Below are positions 1 through 9,427 of a stretch of DNA of 34,455 bases, one piece after another. How positions within the stretch are numbered: the first letter of the stretch is position 1; each line of letters opens with the position of its first letter. Below the pieces are notes generated by a model. It worked only from the letters and a program-made list of their open reading frames with translations, was not told where the DNA came from and searched no databases. Source of the stretch: Nemertoderma westbladi (Eukaryota > Xenacoelomorpha > Nemertodermatida > Nemertodermatidae); the NCBI GenBank assembly GCA_032718475.1, contig JAUCBJ010001896.1, positions 1-34,455 on the forward strand. The letters are read 5' to 3'. The position numbers and the translations under genes are program-made.

Positions 1-4
1 TACA

Positions 5-619
5 AATAACAATAGATTCTAAACCAAAACACATTATTACGGTATATTCCAATATTGCTTACACCCAGTTCAGTCAAATATGAATTCCCGTATGTAACTC
101 AGTTCAGTAAATATGAATTCCCGTATGTGTATGTACGATATTGTTTATACACCGTTCTGAAAATAACGTTCTGAAAATAACAATAGATTCTAAACCAAAA
201 CACATTATTACGGTATATTCCAATATTGCTTACACCCAGTTCAGTAAATATGAATTCCCGTATGTAACTCAGTTCAGTAAATATGAATTCCCGTATGTAA
301 CTCAGTTCAGTAAATATGAATTCCCGTATGTACTGTATGTACGATATTGTTTATACACCGTTCTACAAATAACAATAGATTCTAAACCAAAACACATTAT
401 TACGGTATATTCCAATATTGCTTACACCCAGTTCAGTCAAATATGAATTCCCGTATGTAACTCAGTTCAGTAAATATGAATTCCCGTATGTGTATGTACG
501 ATATTGTTTATACACCGTTCTGAAAATAACGTTCTGAAAATAACAATAGATTCTAAACCAAAACACATTATTACGGTATATTCCAATATTGCTTACACCC
601 AGTTCAGTAAATATGAATT
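5..619. repeat. Satellite array, four copies, 171/192/171 bp spacing
   Basis: The word aataacaatagattct recurs at 5, 176, 368 and 539, giving spacings of 171, 192 and 171 bp; the fourth copy breaks off near 619. Each unit carries an internal 33 bp subrepeat containing gaattcccgtatg (two copies in units 1 and 3, three in unit 2), which explains most of the length difference. Two joint forms alternate (ctacaaataac and ctgaaaataac), so this looks like a higher-order satellite with two unit types. The array runs off the left edge, so its true size is unknown. Open frames across it are by-products of the 33 bp subrepeat, whose length is a multiple of three. Confidence 0.93.
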
Positions 620-1620
620 GAAACTATGGTCTAGGTACCGGTACATCGTGCAGCAGTCAAACAGCTGTAGATTAGGCGGTAGGCCGGGTAGACTTCTGGA
701 GAGGGTCTGGTAGTCTTGGTAGGGCAGTACAGTAGGGTGCATGTCAGTCAGTCACGGAACAACTGGTTTATATACTATAGTGTATACGCCTATCACATTC
801 GACATTTTTGGTTATTATTGTTAATTTGCTGCTTTGGTGCTAAACTATTATATAATACAGGGAAGATTGTTTGACAGAGTAGTAATTTATGTAATTTTAG
901 CCTGATAGGCCCAACACATTTCTGCATTTTTTTTTGTTTTTTTGGTAATTCTGTATTTTCACTGGAGAATTTATATTTGGGTTGAGTGAGTAGGTGTAGG
1001 CTGTTTTTAGTTATCTGTTTTTAGTTATTTGTTTATTATTAACCCTGATGAAGGATATCAAATATATTCGAAAATTTGGGAAATTAACATCATTTTTTAT
1101 CGAGAAGTTTATCCTCAGTGGCGAACTCATTTCAATTATATATATTCCTTTAGTTGGCCGGGCTGTGCAGTAGCACTTTGAATTAATATATATATATACA
1201 TATATGAATGCTGGTCGTACTGGATCCTTTCTGAAAGCCAAATTGTAGTTCATCGAACTGAATCTTGTCTCTCTCTGAGCATCACCCATTCAAATACCTT
1301 TAATAGTAAAGAAGAAACACCTCACACCTCACATACTGTACTGATGTTACTCATATTCCACTGTGCCACTGTTTTAGTAGCATTCTTCTTACATGTAGGC
1401 CTTCATTTACTTAATTACTTAAATTTACTGTGCAAATATTCAATTATAATTAAATTCAAATTTATAGGTTTATACCTTAAAATAATTGTGCAGTAATTTT
1501 CACATACATATAATACAATACAATTATACGAATTATTATACGAATTCAGTTCATATAGGTGTCAAGTATAATTGCTTTTACTCATTTCATAAAGGTATCA
1601 AGCATAATTTTAGTAATTCA
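620..1620. other. AT-rich spacer, no gene recognised
   Basis: Nothing protein-like or RNA-like stands out. There are short AT dinucleotide runs near 1136-1146 and 1184-1205, a T-run near 927-937, and scattered short direct repeats (for example ttttagttat near 1004-1030). No splice-flanked open stretch was found. Confidence 0.5.
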
Positions 1621-1622
1621 AG

Positions 1623-1842
1623 TTACTTGACAACCCTAGTGAACTCAAGACCATCTCCACATATCTGAACATCCAAGATGTTGATTTCGCCACCCTTGTA
1701 TGCTACTATGTCAGGAGCACGCTTCCCTTCAGATGTATGGATAGTCGGCGCTGTCAGTACTCGGTAGCCTCGATACCTTAGCTGCTCACTGAGTAGCTTC
1801 TCTACTCCACCATGACGTCTGCTTCGCTCCAGCGCAGTTATC
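1623..1842 (-). pseudogene. C-terminal relic of a LINE with restriction-like endonuclease (R2/NeSL-type)
   Basis: The minus-strand frame ends with about 70 residues that read like the C-terminus of site-specific-type non-LTR retrotransposons: a conserved helix (GGVEKLLSEQLRYRGYRV), then the motif GKRAPDIVAYKGG and INILDVQICGD. In the restriction-like endonuclease of R2, R4 and NeSL elements the PD...D/E pattern with a preceding basic residue carries the nicking site. Here R/K-x-PD and the downstream D in LDVQI are present. Only the end of the polymerase protein survives; no reverse transcriptase lies upstream, and the frame upstream of about 1842 loses similarity. The stop codon at 1623 may be the natural one. 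Assignment to the endonuclease is by motif only; the exact clade is uncertain. Confidence 0.6.
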
Positions 1843-1955
1843 AGGCATACCTGCAGGATGTTATAACAAAAAAAACAGGGAGGTGGGGGTCCAACCACTT
1901 GTCGGGGTTAACCACTGCGTATTACCACTGCGTGGGGTGTTTAGACCATTAGCAG

Positions 1956-3168
1956 CAGTGGCGGGGGGGGGGGGGGTCGATTCGGCACCCCCACTGTATT
2001 TTTGTAATCATCCAATAAAATCCTACAAAATTTAGGCTGTAGGTGAAAAGATTATCGAAGAACATTTTCAAATCCAAAAAAATGAAAATTTCATACGGTG
2101 GGTATGATAAATTTCATGAAAAATAGAAGGACAAAATATACATTTTTTTGATATTCTAAAAACTGATAGTGTGGCATTGTTGGCTAGCATTAGTAGGTTT
2201 TTCACTACGCTGAATCGAATGTGATTATATTCCATTTCCTAAAATTGAACTGGATGCAATTTTTCGTGCACCTATGAAGTGGGCGTGGCACTTCAAATTT
2301 TGAAAAACACGATATTCCGAAAATACCCCCATCTTTTGATTTCAACGCGTTTTTATAGGTTTTCTGGACTGCTGAATCAATTGAAAGTATTATTGAAACC
2401 TGAAGACTTAGTTGTACGGCATTTTTGGTGCACCAAATTTAGGGAGTGGCACTTATTCAAATTTTGAAAATTACCACGCCCTAATTGTGGTGTACCAATA
2501 AAGACGTAACACTTAAGACTTGGAGCTTCAATATTACTTTCAATCAACTCAGCGGTCCAGATAACCTATAAAAATGGGTTGAAATGAAAAACTTGTGGTA
2601 TTTTCTGAATATCGTAATTTTCAAATTTTGAAGTAAGTCTACTTGCCATGCCCTAATTTTGGTGCACCAAAAATGATGTACCACTAAGAATTGAGTCTTC
2701 TATATTACTTTCAATCGATTAAGCGAGCCAGAAAACCCATCAAAATGCGTTGAAATCAAAACTTAGGAGTAATTAACGAATATTGCAATTTTGATGTGCC
2801 ATGCCCTAATTTTAGTGCACCAAAAATGACGTACCACTTCCCTTACATACTTATATAGAGTAGTGGAGTGCTCCATACAATTCAGAATCAACAAAAAAAG
2901 CCCCAACATAAAGAATTACTTACTCACAATGACCTTGTAAAATTCGAAAATTTCAAAAAAAAATTCTGCTGGGGACCAAATTTTGAGGTGGCACCCATAT
3001 CGAAAAGTTGAAATCTAATTGCAATGCCGTTTTTTGCAAAAGATGCGCCATTAAATTTGACTAATTCTCGTAAAACATTTGGCTGGTACATAATGTGGTT
3101 GCATATAGATACAGCAATTAAAAACTAGGAAGGGGCCGATTCGCCCCCCCCCCCCCCGCCCCCCAGTG
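1956..3168. mobile_element. Non-autonomous fold-back element bounded by G14/C14 inverted ends
   Basis: The left edge (cagtggc, then 14 G at 1963-1976, then tcgattcgg) mirrors the right edge (ccgattcg, 14 C at 3144-3157, then gccccccagtg). This is an inverted terminal repeat of about 35 bp. Inside, a block of about 160 bp (2283-2445) is repeated in inverted orientation at about 2478-2645 and again, in the same orientation as the second copy, at about 2650-2835; all share gtggcac/gtgcc, a ggtgcaccaa motif and a run of diverged but alignable sequence. There is no coding capacity. CAGTGG(C/G) ends resemble hAT-type termini, but I could not find a matching 8 bp target duplication, so the superfamily is open. 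Confidence 0.6.
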
Positions 3169-3181
3169 GTAATAGGGTTAT

Positions 3182-3217
3182 GGTCCGATTATTTAGAGCA
3201 ACAGTAGGGATAGTACT
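3182..3217 (+). repeat. Sliver of the local LINE (3' part of the reverse transcriptase ORF)
   Basis: A stretch of 36 nt starting ggtccgattatttagagca matches, with about five mismatches, the segment of the LINE that encodes RLFRAAVVPVLL (compare 19566-19600). It sits directly beside the right end of the fold-back element. Similarity ends after about 36 nt on both sides, so it may be a microhomology-joined scrap like those further right, or a chance match. Confidence 0.4.
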
Positions 3218-3503
3218 AGATCGTGACAACAGTCGATATGATATGATGGGATCGACTCTGAGATCCCGACGGGTAAGGTTGTACGTGTCACTTGGCTGCT
3301 GGGCCAATATATTTGGCCGAAGGCCGGTTGGAAAATAATAGTTTGTTTCTCCGTATTAATAATTGCAGTGATAATAGCACAGTCAGATATATAATTGAGT
3401 TAACAGCAACAGTATAGTCTATATAAATTACGATATGAAATGACGATATAGATTGTAATACAATTGACGGTCAAAACTATGCCGGTCTGCAACTGTGTGA
3501 GAA

Positions 3504-4067
3504 TCAACTGACCAGTAAATCAGCAACTAGAGTAACAATATAATTGATACATATTGGTCTCGGTTTCCCCTCTACTGTATCTCTTACAGCCATAGTCGTC
3601 GTGAATGAGGACGACTTGGCCCCCATGTTCTGCACCACCATCTTATACATCGGTATTGTCGATGGCTCCTCGTCGCCATTGTACCATATGAAGCGCTGGC
3701 TGTCGCTGTCCTCCTCCGTCACACGGACTTGGTTAAACATGCCTTCTATGTCGCACGTGAAGGCGTGCCTCCCATTCCTAAATCTCAACAAGACCTCAAT
3801 CCCCGAGTTGAAGATATTGGGGCCCTCCAGCAGATAGTCATTCAGGCTCTTGCCATTGGTCTTAGCCGATGCGTCAACCACCATCCGCAGTTTACCCTTC
3901 TTTGGGTCTAAGGCCACATGAAGTGGCAGGTAGTAGGTCCTGTCCGTGTTCGGTTCATCGACCGGCAACTCCACAGCCCATCCTTTCTCGACGTACTTCT
4001 TTATCGTCTTATGGATGTATGTATGGTATGGGGTTTTCTTGGACGGTGATTTCATTTCTGATGTCAA
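3504..4067 (-). pseudogene. BEL/Pao-type reverse transcriptase fragment
   Basis: The frame reads through the first half of a BEL/Pao reverse transcriptase: YYLPLHVALDPKKGKLRMVVDASAK (finger region), GKSLNDYLLEGPNI, LLRFRNGRHAFTCDIEGMFNQV, in which the D of CDIEGMF is the first catalytic aspartate, then SQRFIWY and MGAKSSSFTTT. The second catalytic motif (x-V-D-D) is missing because similarity ends near 3520. It differs clearly from the complete element at 9688-17586 (there SLNSVLAKGPD and IGDIKKMFNSV), so it belongs to another family, possibly the one whose gag-protease remains at 21582-22860. No LTR was found on either side. Confidence 0.8.
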
Positions 4068-4677
4068 TTTTCACGTTTAACGAAATCTACACTGTCTGTT
4101 TGTCCGTCTGTCTGTCAGTTTTATTGTAACGTTAATAATGTAGTTTAACAAGCCTAAGGCCATCAAAAAACGACACAAATAATACAAACAAAAACGACAT
4201 ATACAAATATATTGAAACATGCTCAACATACAGGTATGTATCGCACCCTAACCCTGACCTAACTGCCATACACTAAATGATACCAGTAGTGTTCTGCACA
4301 AAAGCTAAGCCTATATTCTATAGAAAAATATATGACATTTTGTCGCCGTAAAGGGGTAGAACTCGGGAATAAATAATTAATTGTATCAAAAATATGGTTG
4401 CGTTTCGGTGTCTGAGACCCAGTACGCGGTATTCTCGACACCTCATCAGCTGGACAAAGGATTATCCAAAGCATATCTATATTGCACCAATGACCTAAAC
4501 AATCGCGCCATGAACTCTGTTACCACCTATCCCACAGAACATTGGAACCCTAAGTAAAGCAGTGATACCAATGGAAAAACTGGTAGGTTGCTGGGGCAAA
4601 CACACACAGTATAAAAAAAATATATTAGATTTTACAATTTGTATTTATTATTATTTATTTAAACTTTATAACTTAAA

Positions 4678-4712
4678 AGTTGAAATTTAAAAAACAGTTT
4701 TAAATTTCAACT
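4678..4712. repeat. Perfect 15 bp hairpin, 5 nt loop
   Basis: agttgaaatttaaaa at 4678-4692 is repeated as its exact reverse complement at 4698-4712, separated by aacag. AT-rich stem in AT-rich DNA; could be the centre of a decayed fold-back element. No function assigned. Confidence 0.7.
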
Positions 4713-5220
4713 CGGTTGAAATTGGAAATAAATGTCAACCCATTGATATACATCTCTTTTTACCTTCAAAACCGATGATGAAAAGATAAGAAGGATTTAA
4801 GTTCTCCAAGTGGATCAAGGCATGGTTCCGGTTCAGGTGGAACCTCCATAATATCATCTTCAAGATTGAGAACTTCTGATGAGCCCCCTTCATTCTATTG
4901 GTTATTATTACTACTAGTTATACTACTTTTTAATTTTTAGTTTTAATATGCTCTCCCTATGAATAAAATCTATAAAAATCAAGGGTGCATTCATTTTACC
5001 CACTGATTAGCTTATCTGTATACAGTTTGTCATGAATCAATATCAGGTGTTCTTGGTAACATTTAAGTGAGCTAAATAAAGACGAGCAGATACAGCATTC
5101 AATCACAGCCTAACACATAAGTACACAGCCAACCAATAACTAAACTATTGATAAAAAGTATATATATAATAAAATGACACTGCCTAAAAATTAAAATATA
5201 TTGCCTGGATCACTATCCTT

Positions 5221-5268
5221 AAAAGTATGGTATATTCAATCTATATGCAATAATGATACCATACTTTT
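5221..5268. repeat. Inverted repeat, 13 bp arms
   Basis: aaaagtatggtat (5221-5233) and its exact reverse complement (5256-5268) flank a 22 nt spacer. Possibly the ends of a tiny internally deleted element; no target duplication is evident. Confidence 0.6.
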
Positions 5269-5678
5269 ACCAACATAATTGAGCTGCAGGTAGGAGATAA
5301 ATAAGCTTTAAAATAGAAAAATACAAAGTCAGAAATATAATATCAAGTTATTCAGAGTCGCAACTTAAATCTCGCTATTCCCTGTTATTATGAATAATAT
5401 CAAACATATTTTGTATTAATTGTTATGCTGTTATGTTATAAAATTTCTGTGATTTATTTGATTAAAGGAAATTGATAGAAAAAATAACCGAAGAAAACCT
5501 GGAGGTATCTCCAAAAAGGTAATAATATAATATAACTATAAGTATAACTAACTATAAAAGCATACTGGTAGGCCTCCCCTATGACTCCACTCTGCACTGC
5601 TTTTAGCTTGAATTATTGTTCTAGTTAGGCCTACAATTTACATATTAATAAATCAATTGGCAATACTGATTATACATA

Positions 5679-6105
5679 ATGGCGAACTATTCTTATGTGA
5701 AGAAGAAGCCTCCTCAACCATATACTAAGAAGGATCTTCAAGAAGCAGTAGAGCGCTACAAAAAGTCCAAAAAGGATGGACTTGAGCCAGCTGTCATTCG
5801 AAATCTTGCGGCTGAGACAAAGATTCCAAAAAGTACATTGTCTCAGTGGATCAACGATAAATGGAGTGGAACTGAAAAACGCCCCACCAAAATTGGCCGG
5901 AAGGAGCACTTTGGCCCTGGCTGGCCAACCGAGTTGCCCGAGGTTGTCCCTTGTGTCGGCTATCGAATTCCTGGGTGATTGTGGTGGCCCCTTGAGCCAT
6001 CGCAGATTGCCCCGATTGTCGAATCATACCTGGATGAAGCCAACATTGAAAATTCATTCACCGACAACACACCGGGCTATGATTGGTTAGTTTCATTCCA
6101 AAGCT
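5679..6105 (+). pseudogene. Pogo-type transposase N-terminus (Psq helix-turn-helix), broken
   Basis: From ATG 5679 the frame gives YTKKDLQEAVERYKKSKKDG, then IRNLAAETKIPKSTLSQWIN and GRKEHFGPGWPTELPE. This is the Psq-type helix-turn-helix and following loop seen at the start of pogo/Tigger transposases, where it binds the transposon ends. The same frame stops at 5976-5978, but conserved sequence reappears beyond it: a short piece in the +1 frame (SAIEFLGDCGGPL, about 5955-5993), then back in the first frame IAPIVESYLDEANIENSF to GYDWL (about 6006-6090). Two opposite indels between about 5940 and 5995 explain this. The frame stops for good near 6105, before any DDE catalytic domain. A domesticated Psq protein is possible but the breaks argue for a relic. 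Confidence 0.78.
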
Positions 6106-6679
6106 AATGGCTTGACAATGGAAGTTGGTTGTAGATAATTTTTTTGACATAACACACATGTTTTCGAACACTGAATTTCCGATGTTATTCTTCCCTAAAG
6201 ATGTACATCAAGTAACAGATTTGGTATGTATATCAAAAAAGATTAACATTATCTCCAAAGTAAATATACACACAATCAGATTGGTCTCGGGCATATATTT
6301 TAGTATCTCGTCGAGATAAGTAGAGGGTGAGAAACTGGACGCAAATCCCATATCAGTGCGTACAGATACCTATAATGAAGCCTTATGTTATGTTAGTTAA
6401 CGCATTTTATTACACTGTAAGTTTTGTGCCCGAAATATAGGGTATTTTGTAGAAGTGCTGACTTTTACCACGCTATTAAGAGCTTTGTTTCATCTTTTGT
6501 CATTAATATACATATAAACTGAAACCCCTGATATTGACTTATTTAATTGTTTTGGTTGTAATAACCTGCCACAGTAACGTGATTATTTCCATTAGTCTGC
6601 TTATTCGCACCTTCAGTTCCTTGACAACATCCTAGTACCAAATTATTTAGTTATTTAGTTTATAAATAATTATTTATAG
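6106..6679. other. Spacer, no gene recognised
   Basis: AT-rich sequence without recognisable coding or RNA features. A short palindrome-like stretch tatctcgtcgagata lies at about 6303-6317. The right end leads into a polypyrimidine-poor ttatttatag that could serve as a splice acceptor for the next feature. Confidence 0.4.
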
Positions 6680-6889
6680 CCTCAGGCACAATCAATCCTT
6701 CACTAATGATGAGGCACGGAATCACATCCGTAACGAACTGAAAAGATATCGCGGTGGTTGGGTGATATCTGGATGGGCTCAGTCTGCTGTAATAGATGAA
6801 GCTACGGAGCAGGTAGAACCTGCCAGGTTCAATATAACAACATCCATCATAAAGAAGGACAAACTTTATCACTTCAATTTATTTAGAAG
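6680..6889 (+). CDS. Possible orphan exon, product not recognised
   Basis: About 70 codons stay open in one frame between a candidate splice acceptor (ttatttatag, ending 6679) and a strong candidate donor (gtaagt at 6890-6895). The translation is rich in charged and ordered residues, for example NDEARNHIRNELKRYRGGWV and ISGWAQSAVIDEATEQVEPA, and its GC content is higher than the flanks. That composition looks like real protein. I do not recognise the family. It may be one exon of a host gene on the plus strand or a captured exon inside a transposon (the pogo relic lies 600 bp upstream and in the same register). No adjoining exon could be identified. Confidence 0.35.
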
Positions 6890-6989
6890 TAAGTTTGAAG
6901 AAATTAACTACATATTTTATGATTATTATTACTATTATATTATATTAATTCATGTTTCTACTGCTACTGAAAAGTAATTCTTTCGGAAA

Positions 6990-7600
6990 CCCTCTCATCC
7001 CTATAATTTTCTTTTACAAATCTTAATGAGATACATTTGGTCGTGTCAGGATTTTTAATGTGATATTTATATTGCCCCAAGTTACATTTGCAGTTATTCT
7101 TCTACCTAAATAGTTTTTTTATTTGAAAGCTGTTTGTGGTATGATTAGAATTAACACAATTATATACATTTATTTTTAAATGTAGTTGTGATAATTAAAT
7201 TATTCTATTAAATAAATACACATATATAGTTCTGGAACATTTTGTTTCTATATAATAATTTATCTCAATTTTATATCATTTATCTCATCTACCTTGTTGT
7301 CCAGCGTATTGCAGCTGGGTAGGGATGGCAATTTTAAAGTGATCAATCTCTTCAGGAATTTTACGTGAATGAACCATCATTGAGCTACTTATAATTATAC
7401 TAACCAAATTTTCTTAATGTCTGTTTTTTATGCAAACATAATCGAATTATTAGTGAAAGTTTGACAATAATTGATGACCATTCACCTGCTATTTTTTTTG
7501 GGATGTGGTATGGAGTGGGATGACTGCTGCCAACAATTTTGTGAGTCCCTTTACTGATTTCCTTTCTGGCCAAAACCCTGGGTCATCAGGGAGGCCAGAT
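6990..7600. other. AT-rich spacer, no gene recognised
   Basis: No coding or RNA feature can be supported. The right end runs into a G12 tract (7606-7617) that abuts the LINE fragment starting at 7619. Confidence 0.45.
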
Positions 7601-7618
7601 TGTGAGGGGGGGGGGGGC

Positions 7619-7720
7619 AGTGGAGTAGATGGTGTTCCCCCTGAGGTCTTTAAAATACCTGAGTGTTTAAAGCTCATCTATCCCATCATAGTAGACATGT
7701 ACCGAACAACAAGAGTCCCA
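7619..7720 (+). pseudogene. LINE reverse transcriptase fragment (about 34 codons)
   Basis: The sequence encodes SGVDGVPPEVFKIPECLKLI and continues to DMYRTTRVP, identical in register to the segment at about 20310-20375/20696-20730 and, on the minus strand, about 29965-30080. It is cut on the left by a G12 tract and on the right at agagtccca, after which the sequence is unrelated. It is thus an isolated internal scrap of the LINE, lacking catalytic motifs. Unlike the copy at 20056-20796, it has no retroposed insertion at cccatcatag, so that insertion postdates the split of these copies. Confidence 0.85.
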
Positions 7721-8080
7721 ACTACTTACCTATTTTGACTTCCTTGAACAATCACGGTGTGGCAACAGCGATCACACTCCGCTCAAGGAAAATACTTGAC
7801 ATACAGCCTACAGCTACACGTGTGACTACCGGATACAGAATATTTTAGCCACACTTAGATTTGCAAGCTGTACAGTAAGTATTTATTTATTATATAATCT
7901 AACCATTCATATTAAGGGGGTGGGAGGAGATATACTGTTTTTTGACAACCGTTATATATGACAACATTTATAATTCCCAAATTGTCAAAATGTATTTTCA
8001 AAAAGTGTAGCAGTGTGCAACCTGTTGTTGCTATGACACAAAACACTTGTTTACGTCTATAAAAATATGGGTTATAAAAG
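7721..8080. other. Spacer between LINE scraps, nothing recognised
   Basis: No gene or known repeat recognised. It separates the LINE scrap at 7619-7720 from the start of duplication unit 1 at 8081 (gaaaactgcg). Confidence 0.4.
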
Positions 8081-8337
8081 GAAAACTGCGTCGTATTCCC
8101 GGCTGTGTTGAAAATTGTATAACAGGGAGATAAACAGTGGGAACAAAAATAGTTTTTCCGACACATCGGTCACACCCATTCCTACACCCTCCTTCACATA
8201 TACTACCTACGGATCCACCAATCAACCGAACACAGCAGATGATAGTGGCAATGGTGGAATTAATTGGTCTATTGATTAATCCAACTGCACATGCATCATT
8301 GGAGAAAATAGACCAAATCTCTAACCGCATCATCCGT

Positions 8338-8691
8338 TGACACTTCTCATGTTCTGGAAGACTGGCTAAGAAGTTTCCTAAGGTGGTTCTGATTGTGTGC
8401 TACTCTCCAACTAGTGTTGCCACTGTAGAGAGGGTGGACAATTTCTACCACAATCTACAAGCAGCTACTGATGGAGTGGATCAACATGCATTCTTAACAT
8501 TCCTGGGAGACTTTAATGCAAGTCTGCATCAATCACCTACATCGCCCTGGGTCTATAGCAATAGTGTTAACCGAAATTCCATCCATCTTCAGGATTTTAT
8601 CTCTGGAAATGGATTGATTTCGGCTGGAACCCAGTTCAAGAAGCGAACTGGAAAGCTATGGACTCATAGTGGACCTAGTGGTAACAAACAG
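8338..8691 (+). pseudogene. LINE AP-endonuclease domain fragment, copy 1
   Basis: About 117 codons read as the second half of an APE-type endonuclease of a non-LTR retrotransposon: VVLIVCYSPTS, FLTFLGDFNASL (the GDFN motif contains catalytic D and N), RNSIHLQDFISGNGLISAGT and THSGPSGNKQQ. The first part of the domain (with the catalytic E) and the final S-D-H motif are absent. The domain stops exactly at acaaacagcag, where it is joined to the SGNH tail; both partners carry that 11-mer, so the joint is microhomologous. This domain nicks target DNA in intact elements; the fragment cannot. Confidence 0.85.
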
Positions 8692-8873
8692 CAGGATGGT
8701 GGCGTGGCTGAGGTAATACGAATATGGCCGCATCATAGCCATGAAAGGTGCTCTATGCCATCGGCTGCAGGGAGCCGGCTGCCTTGCTTCACTCTGATGG
8801 CATAGACCTTAGTGATGTCGGACAGTGCAAGTTGTATTGCACTATCCAGCATGCTCTACCTGCTGTGGTGTAG
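8692..8873 (+). pseudogene. SGNH-hydrolase-like gene, 3' part, copy 1
   Basis: The frame encodes MVAWLR, an in-frame stop, then YEYGRIIAMKGALCHRLQG and DGIDLSDVGQCKLYCTIQHA, ending at TAG 8871-8873. DGxHLS followed by a helix ending in a short tail is block V of SGNH hydrolase-like proteins, where Asp and His complete the active site; copy 3 at 20797-21172 still has the His (DGIHLSD), whereas here it is Asp. The fragment is fused downstream of the LINE endonuclease piece and lacks the earlier SGNH blocks. A local change (gggagccggctgccttgc versus gggaggagccttgc) also shifts the frame in this copy. Not functional. Confidence 0.65.
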
Positions 8874-8902
8874 CGCCCACATTAAGTCCTAACAACCCAA
8901 AC

Positions 8903-8918
8903 GGCTCTTTTAAGGGCC
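8903..8918 (+). promoter_or_regulatory. Histone-type 3' stem-loop motif, copy 1
   Basis: GGCTCTTTTAAGGGCC fits the metazoan histone mRNA stem-loop pattern GGYYYTTHTHARRRCC at every position: six base pairs (one G-T wobble) and a four-base TTTA loop. It is preceded by aacaacccaaac, similar to the A/C-rich 5' flank of real histone stem-loops, and begins 29 nt after the SGNH stop codon. A clear purine-rich downstream element is not evident directly after it. Function is inferred, not shown. Confidence 0.5.
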
Positions 8919-8965
8919 AATCTACTTGCTGTGGTTAGTGCCCACAGTAATTCCTATTTCTGAGT

Positions 8966-8985
8966 GGCTCTTTTAAATAAGGGCC
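8966..8985 (+). promoter_or_regulatory. Second, looser hairpin of the same type, copy 1
   Basis: GGCTCTTTTAAATAAGGGCC forms a seven-pair stem with a six-base loop. It arises from a diverged tandem duplication of about 65 bp (ctacctgctgtgg... and ctacttgctgtgg...) that includes the first hairpin. The 4 nt loop insertion breaks the histone consensus. A purine-rich patch (aataatgaaaatag) follows about 13 nt later. Confidence 0.4.
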
Positions 8986-9373
8986 TAACCAATCAAATAA
9001 TGAAAATAGCAGACAACTTACCGCAGAAAACATCATTAGCATCGTTCATTGATTCCAGAAGCCACGCACCCAAATGTAATATATTTGAATCGCCTTTAAC
9101 ACAATGGTTACATCGTCATCATGCATTTTCCCTAATAGAGATATAAAATTCGATGGCATGGTTGGTCCATCTATTGTATAAGAATCAGGGAGCAGAAGCA
9201 TATTACTAGATGCTGTGATTCCATGAACTTGTGAAGTACAAGGTCTCAATTGGCAAACCTTTCCATGTTTACCAAGCAAACATACCAAAACACCACAAAC
9301 AAACACCCAGATCATGTAAATCATTTCCTTGTAACTTTCGACTGACCACCTTAAGTTCTCCACAACCCTTTGA

Positions 9374-9427
9374 TATAACTGATTTATTGTGCTGAAACAG
9401 TATAACTGATTTATTGTGTTGAAACAG
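9374..9427 (+). repeat. 27 bp minisatellite, two copies
   Basis: Two copies of a 27 bp unit (tataactgatttattgtg followed by (c/t)tgaaacag). Its final gaaacag also occurs in the LINE just before ttcctgtatac, and the LINE piece resumes exactly there, so the last unit marks a microhomology joint. Unit 2 holds four copies (19114-19221). Confidence 0.9.

Larger units (their letters stand above)
4080..5670. other. AT-rich spacer with hairpins, no gene recognised
   Basis: This 1.6 kb stretch starts with a ctgt/ctgtctgt simple repeat (4088-4118) and is otherwise AT-rich. A minus-strand open frame at 4259-4474 has some protein-like composition but I do not recognise it. Two clean hairpins are listed separately. 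Nothing else supported. Confidence 0.5.

Noticed and set aside
5-540. 171 bp unit length, the same as primate alpha satellite
   Set aside because: The sequence has no alpha-satellite features; equal length is coincidence or general nucleosome-scale constraint.
141-713. Open frames with repeated TQFSKYEFPYV peptides
   Set aside because: They come from the 33 bp satellite subrepeat; no start context, no conserved protein.
3125-3307. Minus-strand frame with polyglycine
   Set aside because: Encoded by the C14 tract of the fold-back element end; not protein-like.
4259-4474. Minus-strand 71-codon frame
   Set aside because: Some protein-like composition, but no motif, no splice context and no recognised family; left as spacer.
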